Source of the DNA: Seison nebaliae
Lineage: Eukaryota; Rotifera; Pararotatoria; Seisonacea; Seisonidae
NCBI GenBank assembly: GCA_023231475.1
Contig: JALJEE010000044.1
Location: 1-22,590 of the forward strand
Reading direction: 5' to 3'
Length of the DNA stretch: 22,590 bases
Positions 8,401 to 18,701 of the stretch are shown here, in pieces. Position 1 is the stretch's first letter. Each line of letters opens with the position of its first letter. The notes beneath the pieces are model-generated. The model saw only the letters and a program-made list of their open reading frames with translations. It had not been told where the DNA came from and made no database searches. A program made the position numbers and the translations under genes.

Positions 8401-11400
8401 TCAAAGGCAAATTCCCATAATTGGATAAGGGAAAATATTTAGTAAGATTTAATAACTTACAATCTTTGTCGTTATTCGTTTCTGATTGAATGAAAGCACT
8501 GACGGTTTTATTAAAATTTCCAATTGTCCTCATCACTTCAGCCAACGGCAAACTAGAACCAGACATTCCTTGAATCTCCCACGGATTCTGTGATATGTCA
8601 CCAAATCGGAGAACGATAACTGTTCCATATCCTTCGATTATCCAAATATCGAAAACGGATAAATTGTTCTGAATTAATAGAATTGTTGAATGATTGCCAC
8701 GAACTTGTGGATTGAATTTAATATCGATGAATCGTTCACTGAAAGTAATTGGTTTTTGGGAGTCTCGTCTTTCCAACGATCTTAAATGATTCTTATCTCC
8801 ATTGTTGAGTGTAATGTTTAATTCGAAATTATCAAATGAACTTTTCATTTTTAAATTATTCATTCGATTATTCTTCATCAAATTCAGTTGAGTATTGTCT
8901 GTGGTGGTGGGAGGAATGGAATAGAACATATTCTTCTTCGATTTCAAAGTTCTCGCTGCCAAAGTGAACGCCTTCGCTTTCGATTTATTGAAATTGAAAG
9001 TGGAGAGTGATGAAGAAAACATTTCTTTCAATTTCTTCAATAACTTCTTATTCTCTTTATTATCAGTCGAGAGTTCGTGAAGGAATATTGGCTGAACGTT
9101 CACTACATGACTAGAGGGATTATCAAGATAAATCCGTTTCTGCGATGTTTGAGAAACATGAATTGTGTCGAATTTTAATTTCTTTATTCTGAATTGAGGT
9201 GATGTTCCTTTTCTTTCTTTCAAATTTGTCTTCTTTTCAAACGAGATCTCTGGCCATTCACTTCGGAAACAGATACCATAGAAATAGGAACCCAAATTCG
9301 TTACAATTTCAAAATGGCCATCAGGTTCGATACCATTCACTAAATCACAATGATCTCTCGAACAATTACAACGATTTTCTCTTTCATACGACCGATGTGC
9401 TTGGAATAAATCATCCAAATCTTTCAAATTTCTTTCCATCAAACTCATCGTCGACGACGAATTGATGGAAATATATTCGAAGTTTTCGATTGTTTTATTG
9501 ATTTTGTTGTTATCGTTGTGGGAGAAAGAGAAGGAACCGATTGGAAAATGATTGTTTGAGAAGAAATTATTGAGGAAAATATTCTCATATTTAATCAACG
9601 GCTCATTTAATGGTGTGCGATCGAGAGATAATGAATGAATATAATTTGAATTTATTAGAAATCGTTTGTTCATTGTCTCTATAAGAATGAATTGTTTCGA
9701 TCGATATTTGTTATTGCAATCTCCACTACTTCTACCTTTCTCTTCACAATTCAATATTCTCTTATGTAAATTATCTTGATACAATTTAGCTTGATTAACG
9801 AAAGAGGTGAATGTCCAATCCATTAATCGATTAGTTTTCGTATACGATTTCACTTCATACACTTTCAACAGACTTTGTTTTTCAATATTCGTCTCATTGC
9901 AGATGGGACAAAATCGTTGTAATGGATTACTTCCAATTTGAGAACATTGTTCTTCCTGCAACACAGACACACCTAAAGTTATCGGAATATTAGTCAATTG
10001 TTGATGATCAATATCGATGGTTAAGATGCGAGATAATTCTCCAATATATTCTCTCATAACATCACTTCTCAAATGCAAGAGGGGACGATTAGTACTCCAA
10101 GTGAGAGGAAAACGGATCGATTCAAAATTTGTTTCAAATAAAAATTCATTGTCTATTTGTTTCCGACAATAGAATCTGGATAAAATGAAATGAAATTCAA
10201 TTTCATCACACGGTTCTAATAATAGTGAAATTATATCATTCAATAAGAATTCTTGTCTACAATCATCATTATTCGATGATTGACAATCACCAGAATAAAC
10301 GACAATTTCATTAATTGTCATAGAACTGTTATCGAATAAAGAAATTGAATCTATCGTTATCGGTAAAGGATTATCATTTCGGAATTGGAGGACACGTTTA
10401 TTATCAAGACTGAAATGATTGATATGATGCTTCCGGTCAATGAATCCCAAATCCAACTTTCCATCTTTCCATTGGTATTGAGGAGAATTCATCGTGAGGA
10501 AACCTGAGAAGAGATTCATCGAGAATTTGAAAGAATTAGAAGAATGATGAAGGAGATGATTCCATTTGATGTTGAGGGGAATTCTCAAGAAATATTTTGA
10601 TTCTTTCGATTGAGTTAAACAAATTCTCTTCTCCGAATATACTGATGATTGGATTGATTTCATCCATTTTCCTATTAAATCGAACACTGATAATGTTTCC
10701 TCAATTTCTAATTTGATTGTCGAATAATTGTGAGGTGTGAGAGGATGAGTAGGTAATAATAATCCTTCGAAAAATTCCATACCGTCGATTACGATTTTCG
10801 GAAGATTCTCGTTAGTGATCTCTTCATCTTTCATCAACTGATCGATAACATCATTCGTCAAATTAATGAGTGGATGTGGGAGACGATTGAAGAATTCTTC
10901 GAAGAAATGTTTGATGAAGTTCAGTTGGATTCGGAAATATGGAGTCTCTTTTCTTAACAACAATGACAATGTTTCATTTTCAGACAAGACGGTCCAACTC
11001 TTGGCGATTAATTCATAAAAGAAATTGGTTAATATTGATTCGTCATTTAAATGATTTGTTGATTGGAAGTTGGGGAGATATAAAAACGGATAAGAATAAT
11101 TCGAATTCGTTCTCATCAATTTCACTTGTAATTGATGATATGGCTCGAAATATTTGTTAATATTCATCGACGAATCATTAATCGATCGGAAATAATCGGA
11201 AATCATTTGGATTATATCATGATGGAATTTTTGGAAAGTATTTTCATTCAATAAATTATTTTGGTGTTGTTTCATGAATGACAGAAGATATTCCTTCACT
11301 TTCACCATCAGATCATCAATCAATAAAAATTCGTCTAATTCATTCTCGTCATAAAAGAAATCGTCGAGACGTAAAAGTGTGCTATTATGAATGTTGAAAG

Positions 11401-13463
11401 AGAATTGATTCGTAATTTGATTATGACTCTCATCCATCTCCACAAGTAATATGGAAGGAAGAGTTAAATTGAAATGGAACGTCTTCTCCAAAATATATTT
11501 GTTCTCAACTCTCTTGGCCAGAATGAAGAGTTCATGTTCCTTCGACTTCTCGTCAATGGTCAAGAGACGTCTCAATTGCATCAACCAACACGAAGTTACA
11601 AGTCCATCTGGACATTTTTGTCTGTTGCTCTCAGATAACAGGTTAGTGAATGGTAAATGATTCATTTGTTCCCAAATAAATATTTGTGGCGATTCCTCCA
11701 ACAATTGACTAATTGGATCATTAATATGATCGATTATGGGGCGATGTTCAATTGAAATATTCAACAACCATCCATTAACGAAATTATTAGAAGTAATGAA
11801 TTGTTGAAAGTTCTGTTGGAAATATTGATGGGAATCCGTTTCACATTCTTCCCCTATTGTCCTCATCGTTGTTTCTGTTGTTCTTGTTGTTGTTGTTGTG
11901 GATGATATTTGTTTGGAATCGAAATTAGTGAAGATGTAGAATAGATTGTCAGATGATATAGTGAGATCGTTCGATAATATTGGACAGTTTTTCTTCGAAA
12001 CACTTTTAAAACTTAAAATAGGTTCATTGTTAGCACGAAATATGGTTTTGACATCCAAACGACTCCTTCCAATATTCCACTGTAACATCAATGTCGTCCC
12101 ACTATTCCTCCATCGATTCCTTCGATAATGTTGATCCACTCTCACTCGAAAATTGGAACATTGTACAAAGAGTCGATTCTCTAACAGATTTCTTAAATTT
12201 CTCGTTTTTGGCGACGTCGTAACTTTTAGGGGATATATAACGTAATTATTATGTTTTCCCGAAACGGTTTGATTGAATTCTGATTGAAGGAAATAACGTG
12301 AGAATCTTTTGTAATATTCTTTCGAATCATCTTCTTGAGATAAGAAAGATTTCAATCGATTTCGTTGATGAATATCTTCAACATTCTCCGTTTGATTAAC
12401 GAGACCCGTCAACGTATTGATAATTGATTCATATTTACTCTGATCTGAATTAATAAGATCTCGATTAAGTAACTTCTCCAAATCATTTATTGATTTATTC
12501 ACCATCTCGTATGTTATAGAGAGTTGAAGGTAGATGTGAGTATAATTCTCAAAATGATCAATCTTCGTCCTTGGAGTAACAATCGATTCATATTCATCCA
12601 TATCACTTTCCTCCATTTTGGAACAAAACGATATAATCGATTTAGGAATCTGTTTCGTTGACGTCGTTTCTTCCTTTTCATTTGGTTGGAGACCAGTTCC
12701 CGTCACCAAATAAGAAATTATGCCATCTTCTATCTCGATGAATATTCTCTCGAATATTTGATTGGTATTTGTGGGTATATAGTAAACTGAAATAACAATC
12801 ACTTCCGACTCTCGAAATTTCTTTTGAGAAGAAAAAGTTAAATTATGTTTGGATAAAATGAAGAAACTTTCACCACATGATTATTCCATTCAACTTGAAT
12901 ATTCTTCGAATCAGTTTCGATGGAAGTTATTGTGATATTTCTATCCGACACCAAATTCTTGATGGTGACATAACGCACTTTAACGTTACCGATCAATCTA
13001 GAAAGGAAAATAAAATTTTCGCATAATATTCAAGAATGTGAACTGGCTGCCGAAATCGAGTGTATTCGGATAGAATAAGAAGAGTCGATCTCTTTCTTCA
13101 AATGAAATGATCTGTCGCTTTTTATGTTGATTAGTTTTAGTGGAAACACTTTTGAGTATGCTATTTGATTCGTCGTCAATCGTATTCTCTTCGGTCGATG
13201 GAGGTGAAACATAATTAAAATTAATAAATTGGAATTGATTATGAATTGTGCTTCTGTCTTTCATGCGTTGCAGGCGTTGATAATTAATGGCTATGTAATC
13301 GTCATCTAATTGAAGATAAAATTTAATGTTATTAAATTTAAATATTTAATGAAAATTAACCGTTGGATGTTAATGAACATGAATATACGGCAGTTGTAAC
13401 AAGTAACGCGAACGCCACTTGGAACATCATCCGACAGGCAATGTGGATATCTTGAATATGCAT
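5405..13463 (-). CDS. TMEM131: TMEM131 homologue, ER/secretory-pathway transmembrane protein (4 exons)
   Basis: Coding exons, 5' to 3', are 13463-13361, 13305-13044, 12997-12874 and 12820-5405, joined in frame to 2,634 aa. Exon 1 encodes a signal peptide (MMFQVAFALLVTTAVYSC). Residues about 105-215 match the N-terminal PapD-like domain of TMEM131, with YPNTLDFGSQLIGNVKVRYV and later YLVTGTGLQP. Further family landmarks are KRIYLDNPSS (near residue 1400), FNPQVRGNHSTILLIQNNL with IEGYGT (near 1530) and LSNYGNLPLKI. One membrane helix, LLVMYCCMIAFTIIICLSIL, lies near residue 1750, followed by a roughly 870-residue Ser/Asn/Lys-rich cytosolic tail. In animals the lumenal domain binds collagen and the tail binds TRAPPC8 to promote collagen secretion. 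The lumenal part here is about 600 residues longer than in human TMEM131 (1,883 aa). An in-frame TAA upstream of the first ATG supports the start. Confidence 0.9.
12821..12873 (-). other. 53-nt intron 3 of the TMEM131 homologue
   Basis: Donor CATGTG|GTGAAAG, acceptor CTTCTCAAAAG|AAATTT, phase 0. It joins VEWNNHV to KFRESEVIVIS, matching human spacing in the PapD-like domain. The acceptor is not ideal, so the exact boundary is less certain than the existence of an intron; the frame must change here. Confidence 0.7.
12998..13043 (-). other. 46-nt intron 2 of the TMEM131 homologue
   Basis: Donor GCAGCCA|GTTCAC, acceptor TTTCCTTTCTAG|ATTG, phase 2. It joins YPNTLDFGSQ to LIGNVKVRYV, which aligns without a gap to the human LDFHEQ...KVYL segment. 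Confidence 0.85.
13306..13360 (-). other. 55-nt intron 1 of the TMEM131 homologue
   Basis: Donor TCCAACG|GTTAAT, acceptor CTTCAATTAG|ATGACG, phase 1. It joins the signal peptide (SCSLTSN) to DDDYIAINYQRL. Confidence 0.8.
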
Positions 13464-13537
13464 GCTCTTTTTCCATCGCCTTATTTAAATCATAGTTCGA
13501 CGTCGTTACGATGATAATCGTGAAAGAGAATGAAAAT

Positions 13538-13780
13538 CTGATAAAATGTGGATGAATTAGTGAAATTAAATGTTGATTCAAAGTTTATTGGAATTTTAAG
13601 TTAATTGAACATTGTTACCTGAAGGAAAGAAACGTTATTGATGTCATATAGATGGAAGAAGACAAATAATCTAGCTACACTCACTAATCTAGCTTGATAT
13701 TCAATGATGCAGAACGAAAGATCCTTCGACAATTCTCGTGTGAAGTCGAGATGGGATTCCTCCGTATACTCGATCGTCAT
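13538..13780 (-). other. Possible 5' leader exon with short ORF, plus 81-nt intron
   Basis: On the minus strand, 13780-13619 reads as 54 codons beginning MTIEYTEESHLDF and ending exactly at CTTCAG|GTAACA, a good donor. TTTTATCAG|ATTTTC at 13540-13538 is a matching acceptor, giving an 81-nt intron. The spliced frame stops before the TMEM131 start, so this would be a non-coding leader with an upstream ORF. I recognise no homology in the peptide. It could instead be a small separate gene. Confidence 0.3.
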
Positions 13781-13870
13781 ACTTATTTACTAATAAATAA
13801 AATGGATATTTCTCTCCTCATCCAGTTCTCTATCTACATATTTTAATGAAAATTTCATAAAAATAAATGT

Positions 13871-13915
13871 TAATAATAATAATAATAACAACAACAACAA
13901 TTACTACTACTACTA
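13871..13915 (+). repeat. Compound trinucleotide microsatellite
   Basis: Runs of TAA (about six), CAA (four) and TAC (four) follow one another directly upstream of the TMEM131 gene on its strand. Confidence 0.85.
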
Positions 13916-14690
13916 AGAGAACAAGAGAAGAAAGATAATTAAACAAGTTGGCAATATGGAAATGACTTTAATGGATATGCTCCTTCAAAACTTAACAATA
14001 ATATATTTCACCAATTGCACATATCTTATATAGATCCATGTCATAAGAGATTCAATGCCTCACTGTCTACCTGTCACATATGTACAACTCTCTCATACAC
14101 TCCCGAACGTTAACTTAAAGACAGACCGACAAATAAACAAAATACGCATAATACTCTCTAATGAGTAGCGTGGACTCTACGTCGTCATTGAGAGTTAGGC
14201 AACGAGACGAAGAGAAGTATACAATAAAATGACGTGTATTCGGGAAGAAAGGAGAGGACATGACGAATCGGAAGAAATAATTTGATAAATTAATCGCAAG
14301 ATTTCTTATGTCGATTTATTATAAACATTACGTTTCTTTTGAACTTCCCGATAAATACCAGCCCAGTTCTTACCAGAACACTTACACTCGTCTCACCATT
14401 ATTCCTCTCTTCTTTCTTCCAATATCGTCATGCCAACTAACATATCAGAAATATATTTCAAGGCGCATGCTCTCCAGTTTTCACTTAATTCTACTCAAAT
14501 TTGAACTGATGCTAAAACTTTGAATTTCTATTGAATGTCATAACATCCAGTCAAACCATCCATTCTTAACCAATTCATGCATTCCTTTCCAATCGATATG
14601 TTATGCTAAATTTGGGCACCGACTTTGGAATGTCATCGATTTCCTTTCGTAACCAGTGAACGACAACAAATAATAATAACAACAACGAAT
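13916..14690. other. Intergenic region between TMEM131 and TIS11 genes
   Basis: Both neighbours are on the minus strand. The short open frames seen here (for example 14308-14523 on the plus strand) show no conserved features. The part near 13800-14250 should contain the TMEM131 promoter; I found no clear TATA box in it. Confidence 0.5.
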
Positions 14691-15236
14691 TCAGGAAAAG
14701 GTTTTATTTTAAATAATGGATTGATGAATAATAATTTGTATATCTCACAAATCGTATTACAATAAAGAAGTAAAACTGAATTTAGTTCAACCGACCGATC
14801 ATACCTTTCTCCAAGAAGGTTGCAGTTAAAATAAACAAACAGAAATTGAAGTGTCCATGTTCGAATGGCTGTAAATGGAGAAATAGGAAAAATATTTTTC
14901 TTTTTCTTTGTAAAAATTGAAAATGAAGAACGATAGAATAGAACAGTGAGAAAAACATCGAAAAAAAATCGTAAGAAATTCTCAAAAGGAAAATTTTTTA
15001 TGAATTAAATTTATGAAATGAAAGGCAATAGTCCAGAGATGAAATTTGAGAGTGATAATGTCAAATTGATAATAATTTCAAGAAGAAGTTTCGAGAATAA
15101 TAAGAAAATTTATCATCCGATGCCACACACAGTTCCATGTGATTAAAAAAAGGTGGAGAAAGAGAGAAAGAGAGAGGGAGAGCTTAAATAAGATTTACAA
15201 AAACAGATATAGACAACAACATCTGATAAAAATCAA
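14691..15236 (-). promoter_or_regulatory. Probable 3' UTR of TIS11 with AU-rich heptamers
   Basis: TTTATT at 14703-14708 gives AATAAA on the minus strand, about 530 nt past the stop codon. TAAATAA at 15185-15191 and 14710-14716 read UUAUUUA in the transcript, the core recognised by TIS11-family proteins. A purine-rich run of GAGA repeats lies at about 15155-15182. The overlapping minus-strand frame at 14782-14985 looks like chance. Confidence 0.4.
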
Positions 15237-16637
15237 TTATGCATCAATTAAACTCGGGAAATGTTTGAGATGTCGAATATAAAGAGATTCTTCTGGTTTC
15301 TCCAACTTCTCCCCAATAATCTGTGTCATCGACGACATCTGACTTTTGTTCACGATTTTCCTTTGAATTGACGATCGACGTAATTCCGTTAAACTATGGA
15401 CGAAATGACAGCGCTTCCCATAAGGACAATAGCCACTTTGGTGGAAGGTGGTACATGGAACGGTTTTATATTTTGCGTGGCGATCTGCCACTTGTCTCAA
15501 CTCAGACATTCCATGAGCGAACTTGCAACGATTTCCATATTTACATAGACCGGTTTCTTCAAACGAACGACAAAGTTCAGTTTTATACAATTCTCGTTTA
15601 TCATCGTCGATGGTGGAGGTTGAAGTGGATGAGGATAAGTTGGAAGTGGTTGACGAACATGAAAAAGTTTTATTTTTCCATGATTTTCTAGTAGACGATT
15701 TCGATCGAGAACAACAATCGTCTAACGTTGATAATAAGGGAACGGAATTCGATGTGGACGATTTCTTTTTTCGCTTATTTGATGTTCCATTGAATGTTCT
15801 TCCATTCGATCTCGATTTACCCAAATTATTATTTCGATTATTCGACGACAGTTGTTTCCTTGAAGAACTCGGAAGATTCTCTTGACTTTTATTCTTTCGT
15901 TGTGGGAGATGGTTGTGACATTTTGAATCTTTTGATTTCTGTTCAGTTGATTTTCTTTTTTCATCATAATTCCGTACATCTTCCGCCTGATTTTCAGACG
16001 ACGCTTTTAACAACCAATAAGGTAGGTTTTCTTCTTTGATTTTCTGTTTTATTGATATTCCATCACCAGCATGATGACGACAACGTTTTGTTTCACGACA
16101 ACGAATATTTCCATTTTCACCACCACATAATTTGTCCTCCTTCAAATAATTTAATAAACGACATTGGTCCGAATTATCTTGTCCATCAGAATAGTTAATG
16201 AATGACTGTCGTTCAAATGACGCGTCATCTCTCAACGATAAACGTTGAAATAAATGATCAGAATTTCCCATAATTCTTATCTGATCGTCTTTCATCGTTT
16301 CCGAATAATTGTACGCGTATTTGTCAATCCAGTTGGGAGAAAAAGAATTGTATGAAGGATTGAAGGAAGAAGAGAATTGACGTCCCTCCCAGTTCACTTT
16401 CTCAAACATATGTGTCAGTTGATTGACATCCATGGCGGAGAATGATGGAGGTATCATTCTGTGATTAGCTATCGGACAGCAATCGAAAAATGCACTTGCA
16501 GCGGAGTTCTCGTTTGGAATTCCTTCTATTTCGCATCCAAGTCTCACAATTGTTCGCTCGTTTTCTTTATTAGCGAACCTGTTGTTATATGAAGTAGTCG
16601 AATGGAAATTTGACTGAATGGGAATATCCATTGACAT
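15237..16637 (-). CDS. TIS11/ZFP36-type tandem CCCH zinc-finger mRNA-decay protein
   Basis: 466 aa, no intron, ATG at 16637. Two CX8CX5CX3H fingers lie at residues 356-375 (C356, C365, C371, H375) and 395-414 (C395, C404, C410, H414). The first has the diagnostic lead-in [12 protein letters not shown] and [10 protein letters not shown]; the second reads [27 protein letters not shown]. The family binds UUAUUUA elements in 3' UTRs and recruits CCR4-NOT deadenylase. Unusual points: the fingers are separated by 19 residues instead of the near-invariant 18, and the second lead-in is KTVP rather than KTEL. The N-terminal 340 residues are Ser/Asn-rich, with a basic NKRKKK patch (287-292) and a Ser/Thr run just before finger 1. 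The C-terminus [12 protein letters not shown] is a basic-hydrophobic peptide in the place of the CNOT1-binding motif of vertebrate relatives; that equivalence is a guess. Confidence 0.9.
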   Translation of the reverse strand: MSMDIPIQSNFHSTTSYNNRFANKENERTIVRLGCEIEGIPNENSAASAFFDCCPIANHRMIPPSFSAMDVNQLTHMFEKVNWEGRQFSSSFNPSYNSFSPNWIDKYAYNYSETMKDDQIRIMGNSDHLFQRLSLRDDASFERQSFINYSDGQDNSDQCRLLNYLKEDKLCGGENGNIRCRETKRCRHHAGDGISIKQKIKEENLPYWLLKASSENQAEDVRNYDEKRKSTEQKSKDSKCHNHLPQRKNKSQENLPSSSRKQLSSNNRNNNLGKSRSNGRTFNGTSNKRKKKSSTSNSVPLLSTLDDCCSRSKSSTRKSWKNKTFSCSSTTSNLSSSTSTSTIDDDKRELYKTELCRSFEETGLCKYGNRCKFAHGMSELRQVADRHAKYKTVPCTTFHQSGYCPYGKRCHFVHSLTELRRSSIQRKIVNKSQMSSMTQIIGEKLEKPEESLYIRHLKHFPSLIDA

Positions 16638-16757
16638 TCTCAAAAAAAAGAACTGAAAATTTTTCAGAGAGATGAATGAACAAGAATAAGAAATTGCAAA
16701 TGATGAATGAATTCTTGAAAAAAAATCTAAATGATAAGAATTATGTAGAAATAGAGA

Positions 16758-16765
16758 TATTTATA
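16758..16765 (-). promoter_or_regulatory. TATA box of the TIS11 gene
   Basis: TATTTATA on the plus strand is TATAAATA on the minus strand, in the context CTATAAATATC. It lies about 125 bp upstream of the TIS11 ATG, which implies a 5' UTR of about 90-100 nt. Confidence 0.6.
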
Positions 16766-18149
16766 GGAAACATTGTTTCATGAATCAATAACGTTCGAAA
16801 ACAAAACTGAACTTGAAATTCTTACAGATTCGTTTTCGAGGAATTGATGCATCCACTTAATAATTTCTTATCAGTATTTTGTTTAAATAAATGAAACATG
16901 AAACAAGAACTTGTAAAAAGGAATATTATTTGAAAAGTTTTAATAATTCCATTTTTCATTCATCATCTCTCGCTAATACGTACCGACTTTTCATTCATTC
17001 ATTCACTATCACATCAAACTACATTCATTCTCATTTACTACCAGTCGGTGTCTTCTACACATTATTTTCTTTTTCTTTTAGTAATTATGTTTCTTTCTCG
17101 TCCCATTCATTCAAACGAGGAATTTACGATGGATAGTCAGATTTGTAAGAAGGAAAGAAAGTGTTGGAATGTGTCCATGCAATAAACGATTGACCGTTAA
17201 AATGTTATGTTGCAGAAAATAATTATCTTTTATCGTGGCGGGAGAACTGCCGACGACGTCTATAAAAACTATGAATTAATAGAGAAGAAAATTTAATTTA
17301 AATAAGTTGAAGAATGATTAATTCCGATTGAAGGAAGTAACTCTTCTCTTATTCATCGTTATGTTCTAGTTGGTAGTTTGATATTAGTCCATCATCTTAC
17401 ATCAACCATCTTGTAGTTCATCATCAGATTATGTGTTTAGTGCAATTATGTCGTTGATCAGATGTTGGTAGTAATTTTAGAGAATGAATGAATCAATCAA
17501 CTACTCTCATATAATTAGGACGATGAATGATGAAGATCTTATGGAATTTGAGAAGAAGATAAATGAGAAACTATAAAATCGATTCTTCCAAGAACTTTAA
17601 CTCGTTTAATAGATAACATAAAATTTAATGATCTTCTACTTACACATTCTGTCTTCCATCTTTTCCAACTGCTTAACGTTTATCAACTGATAAAATACAA
17701 ATGTTGTCTACACTCCTAAAAGGAGGGAAGTTGAACAAGCATACACTTGTTTCAGATATCAAAGAAAAGAAGAACATTCATCCAAATTACTTCTCGTTCC
17801 TAACAGATCCAACAACTTCGAATGAGAAGATAATAATAAATTCCTTTAAAAATTCTCAAAAATAGTGAAAAGTCAAATCTTTCAATAAGTTCATCAAGAA
17901 AAAAAAAGAAAATTCCATTTCTTCTAGCCAGAATTCCCTTATCAATAAAGAGAGAGTGAGAGAGGTAGGGAGAATGCAAAGAGTGAGAGTTGTGGATATC
18001 TATTTCCATCGTACAAATCAATGTAACTCCTAACGGTTTATAACGGCTGCATGTGTCAAAGCATCTCATACGTGACAATGAGATATTCAGACATGCTGAC
18101 TTTTCGTTTGTAGTTCTAGTTGTAGCTGAATTTGTACCATTTGTATACT
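16766..18149. other. Upstream flank of TIS11, non-coding
   Basis: No conserved coding sequence is seen. CTTATCA (TGATAAG on minus) occurs at 16867-16873 and 17938-17944. A CATTCATTC microsatellite lies near 16985-17010 and a GAGA-rich run near 17950-17990. A plus-strand TATAAAAA at 17261-17268 is preceded by a locally GC-rich patch. Confidence 0.5.
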
Positions 18150-18701
18150 CTTATCATACATCGTCTCCTCCTCACCCTCCTCCTAACCGTAACGAACTAC
18201 AAGAAGAATTGAATTAGTTGTTGATTACTATTGAAACTCCTGTTTGTATAGATGCTCTTGACATTCTGTTTATAAACTGCTAAGCATGATAAGTTTCTGT
18301 ATAGTTGTTGGAAGTGGTAACAGGTTCCGTTCTATCATTCCTTCTAACTGTCTAATGTCTGATAAGTTCGGTGGAAGTTGAACGGCTGATAAAGAAAACA
18401 TAATGAGTTACTCCACCACTCTATCCTTCCGAATTTTCAGTCCTTATCATTTCTAATAATGAACTTGTTTGGGTCCGTTCCGATTTGGGAACATTTGTTC
18501 CTTTGAAGAATATAATCGATCATCTTACAAATCAATTATTGTGCTTTCGTTTGATTGTGAAATATTTGAGAAATTGAAAAAATAAATCATTTACCGAATG
18601 TTTCTCACGTGTCAGCTAAAATATAAATAAAAGAGCAGGAGAAGTTTCAATGATAAGCAAATAATTGATTGTATGACAATCGTTACTTTGCCCGAGATAA
18701 G
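18150..18701. promoter_or_regulatory. Cluster of GATA-factor sites, candidate enhancer
   Basis: TGATAAG or its complement occurs at 18150-18156, 18287-18293, 18360-18366, 18443-18449 and 18651-18657, with AGATAAG at 18695-18701 and TGATAAA at 18387-18393. At about 33% A and T each, about 0.14 exact TGATAAG heptamers are expected in 600 bp on both strands, against five seen. A CACGTG palindrome lies at 18606-18611. GATA factors drive gut, fat-body or haemocyte enhancers in animals; a link to TIS11 is inference. Confidence 0.4.

Noticed and set aside
9320-9335. GGTTCGATACC resembling a tRNA B box
   Set aside because: It lies in TMEM131 coding sequence and no matching A box or cloverleaf was found.
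12998-13264. 88-codon frame treated as a separate small gene
   Set aside because: It is TMEM131 exon 2 read on into an intron; splicing joins it to the family's PapD-like domain.
13306-13581. 91-codon minus-strand frame upstream of TMEM131
   Set aside because: It overlaps exon 1 in another frame; the signal-peptide frame splices correctly to exon 2, this one does not.
15323-15885. Plus-strand frames of 120-122 codons opposite TIS11
   Set aside because: Antisense shadows of the zinc-finger and Ser-rich coding sequence.
17800-18078. 92-codon minus-strand frame
   Set aside because: Contains low-complexity runs (FFFFFL) and no recognisable motif; probably chance.
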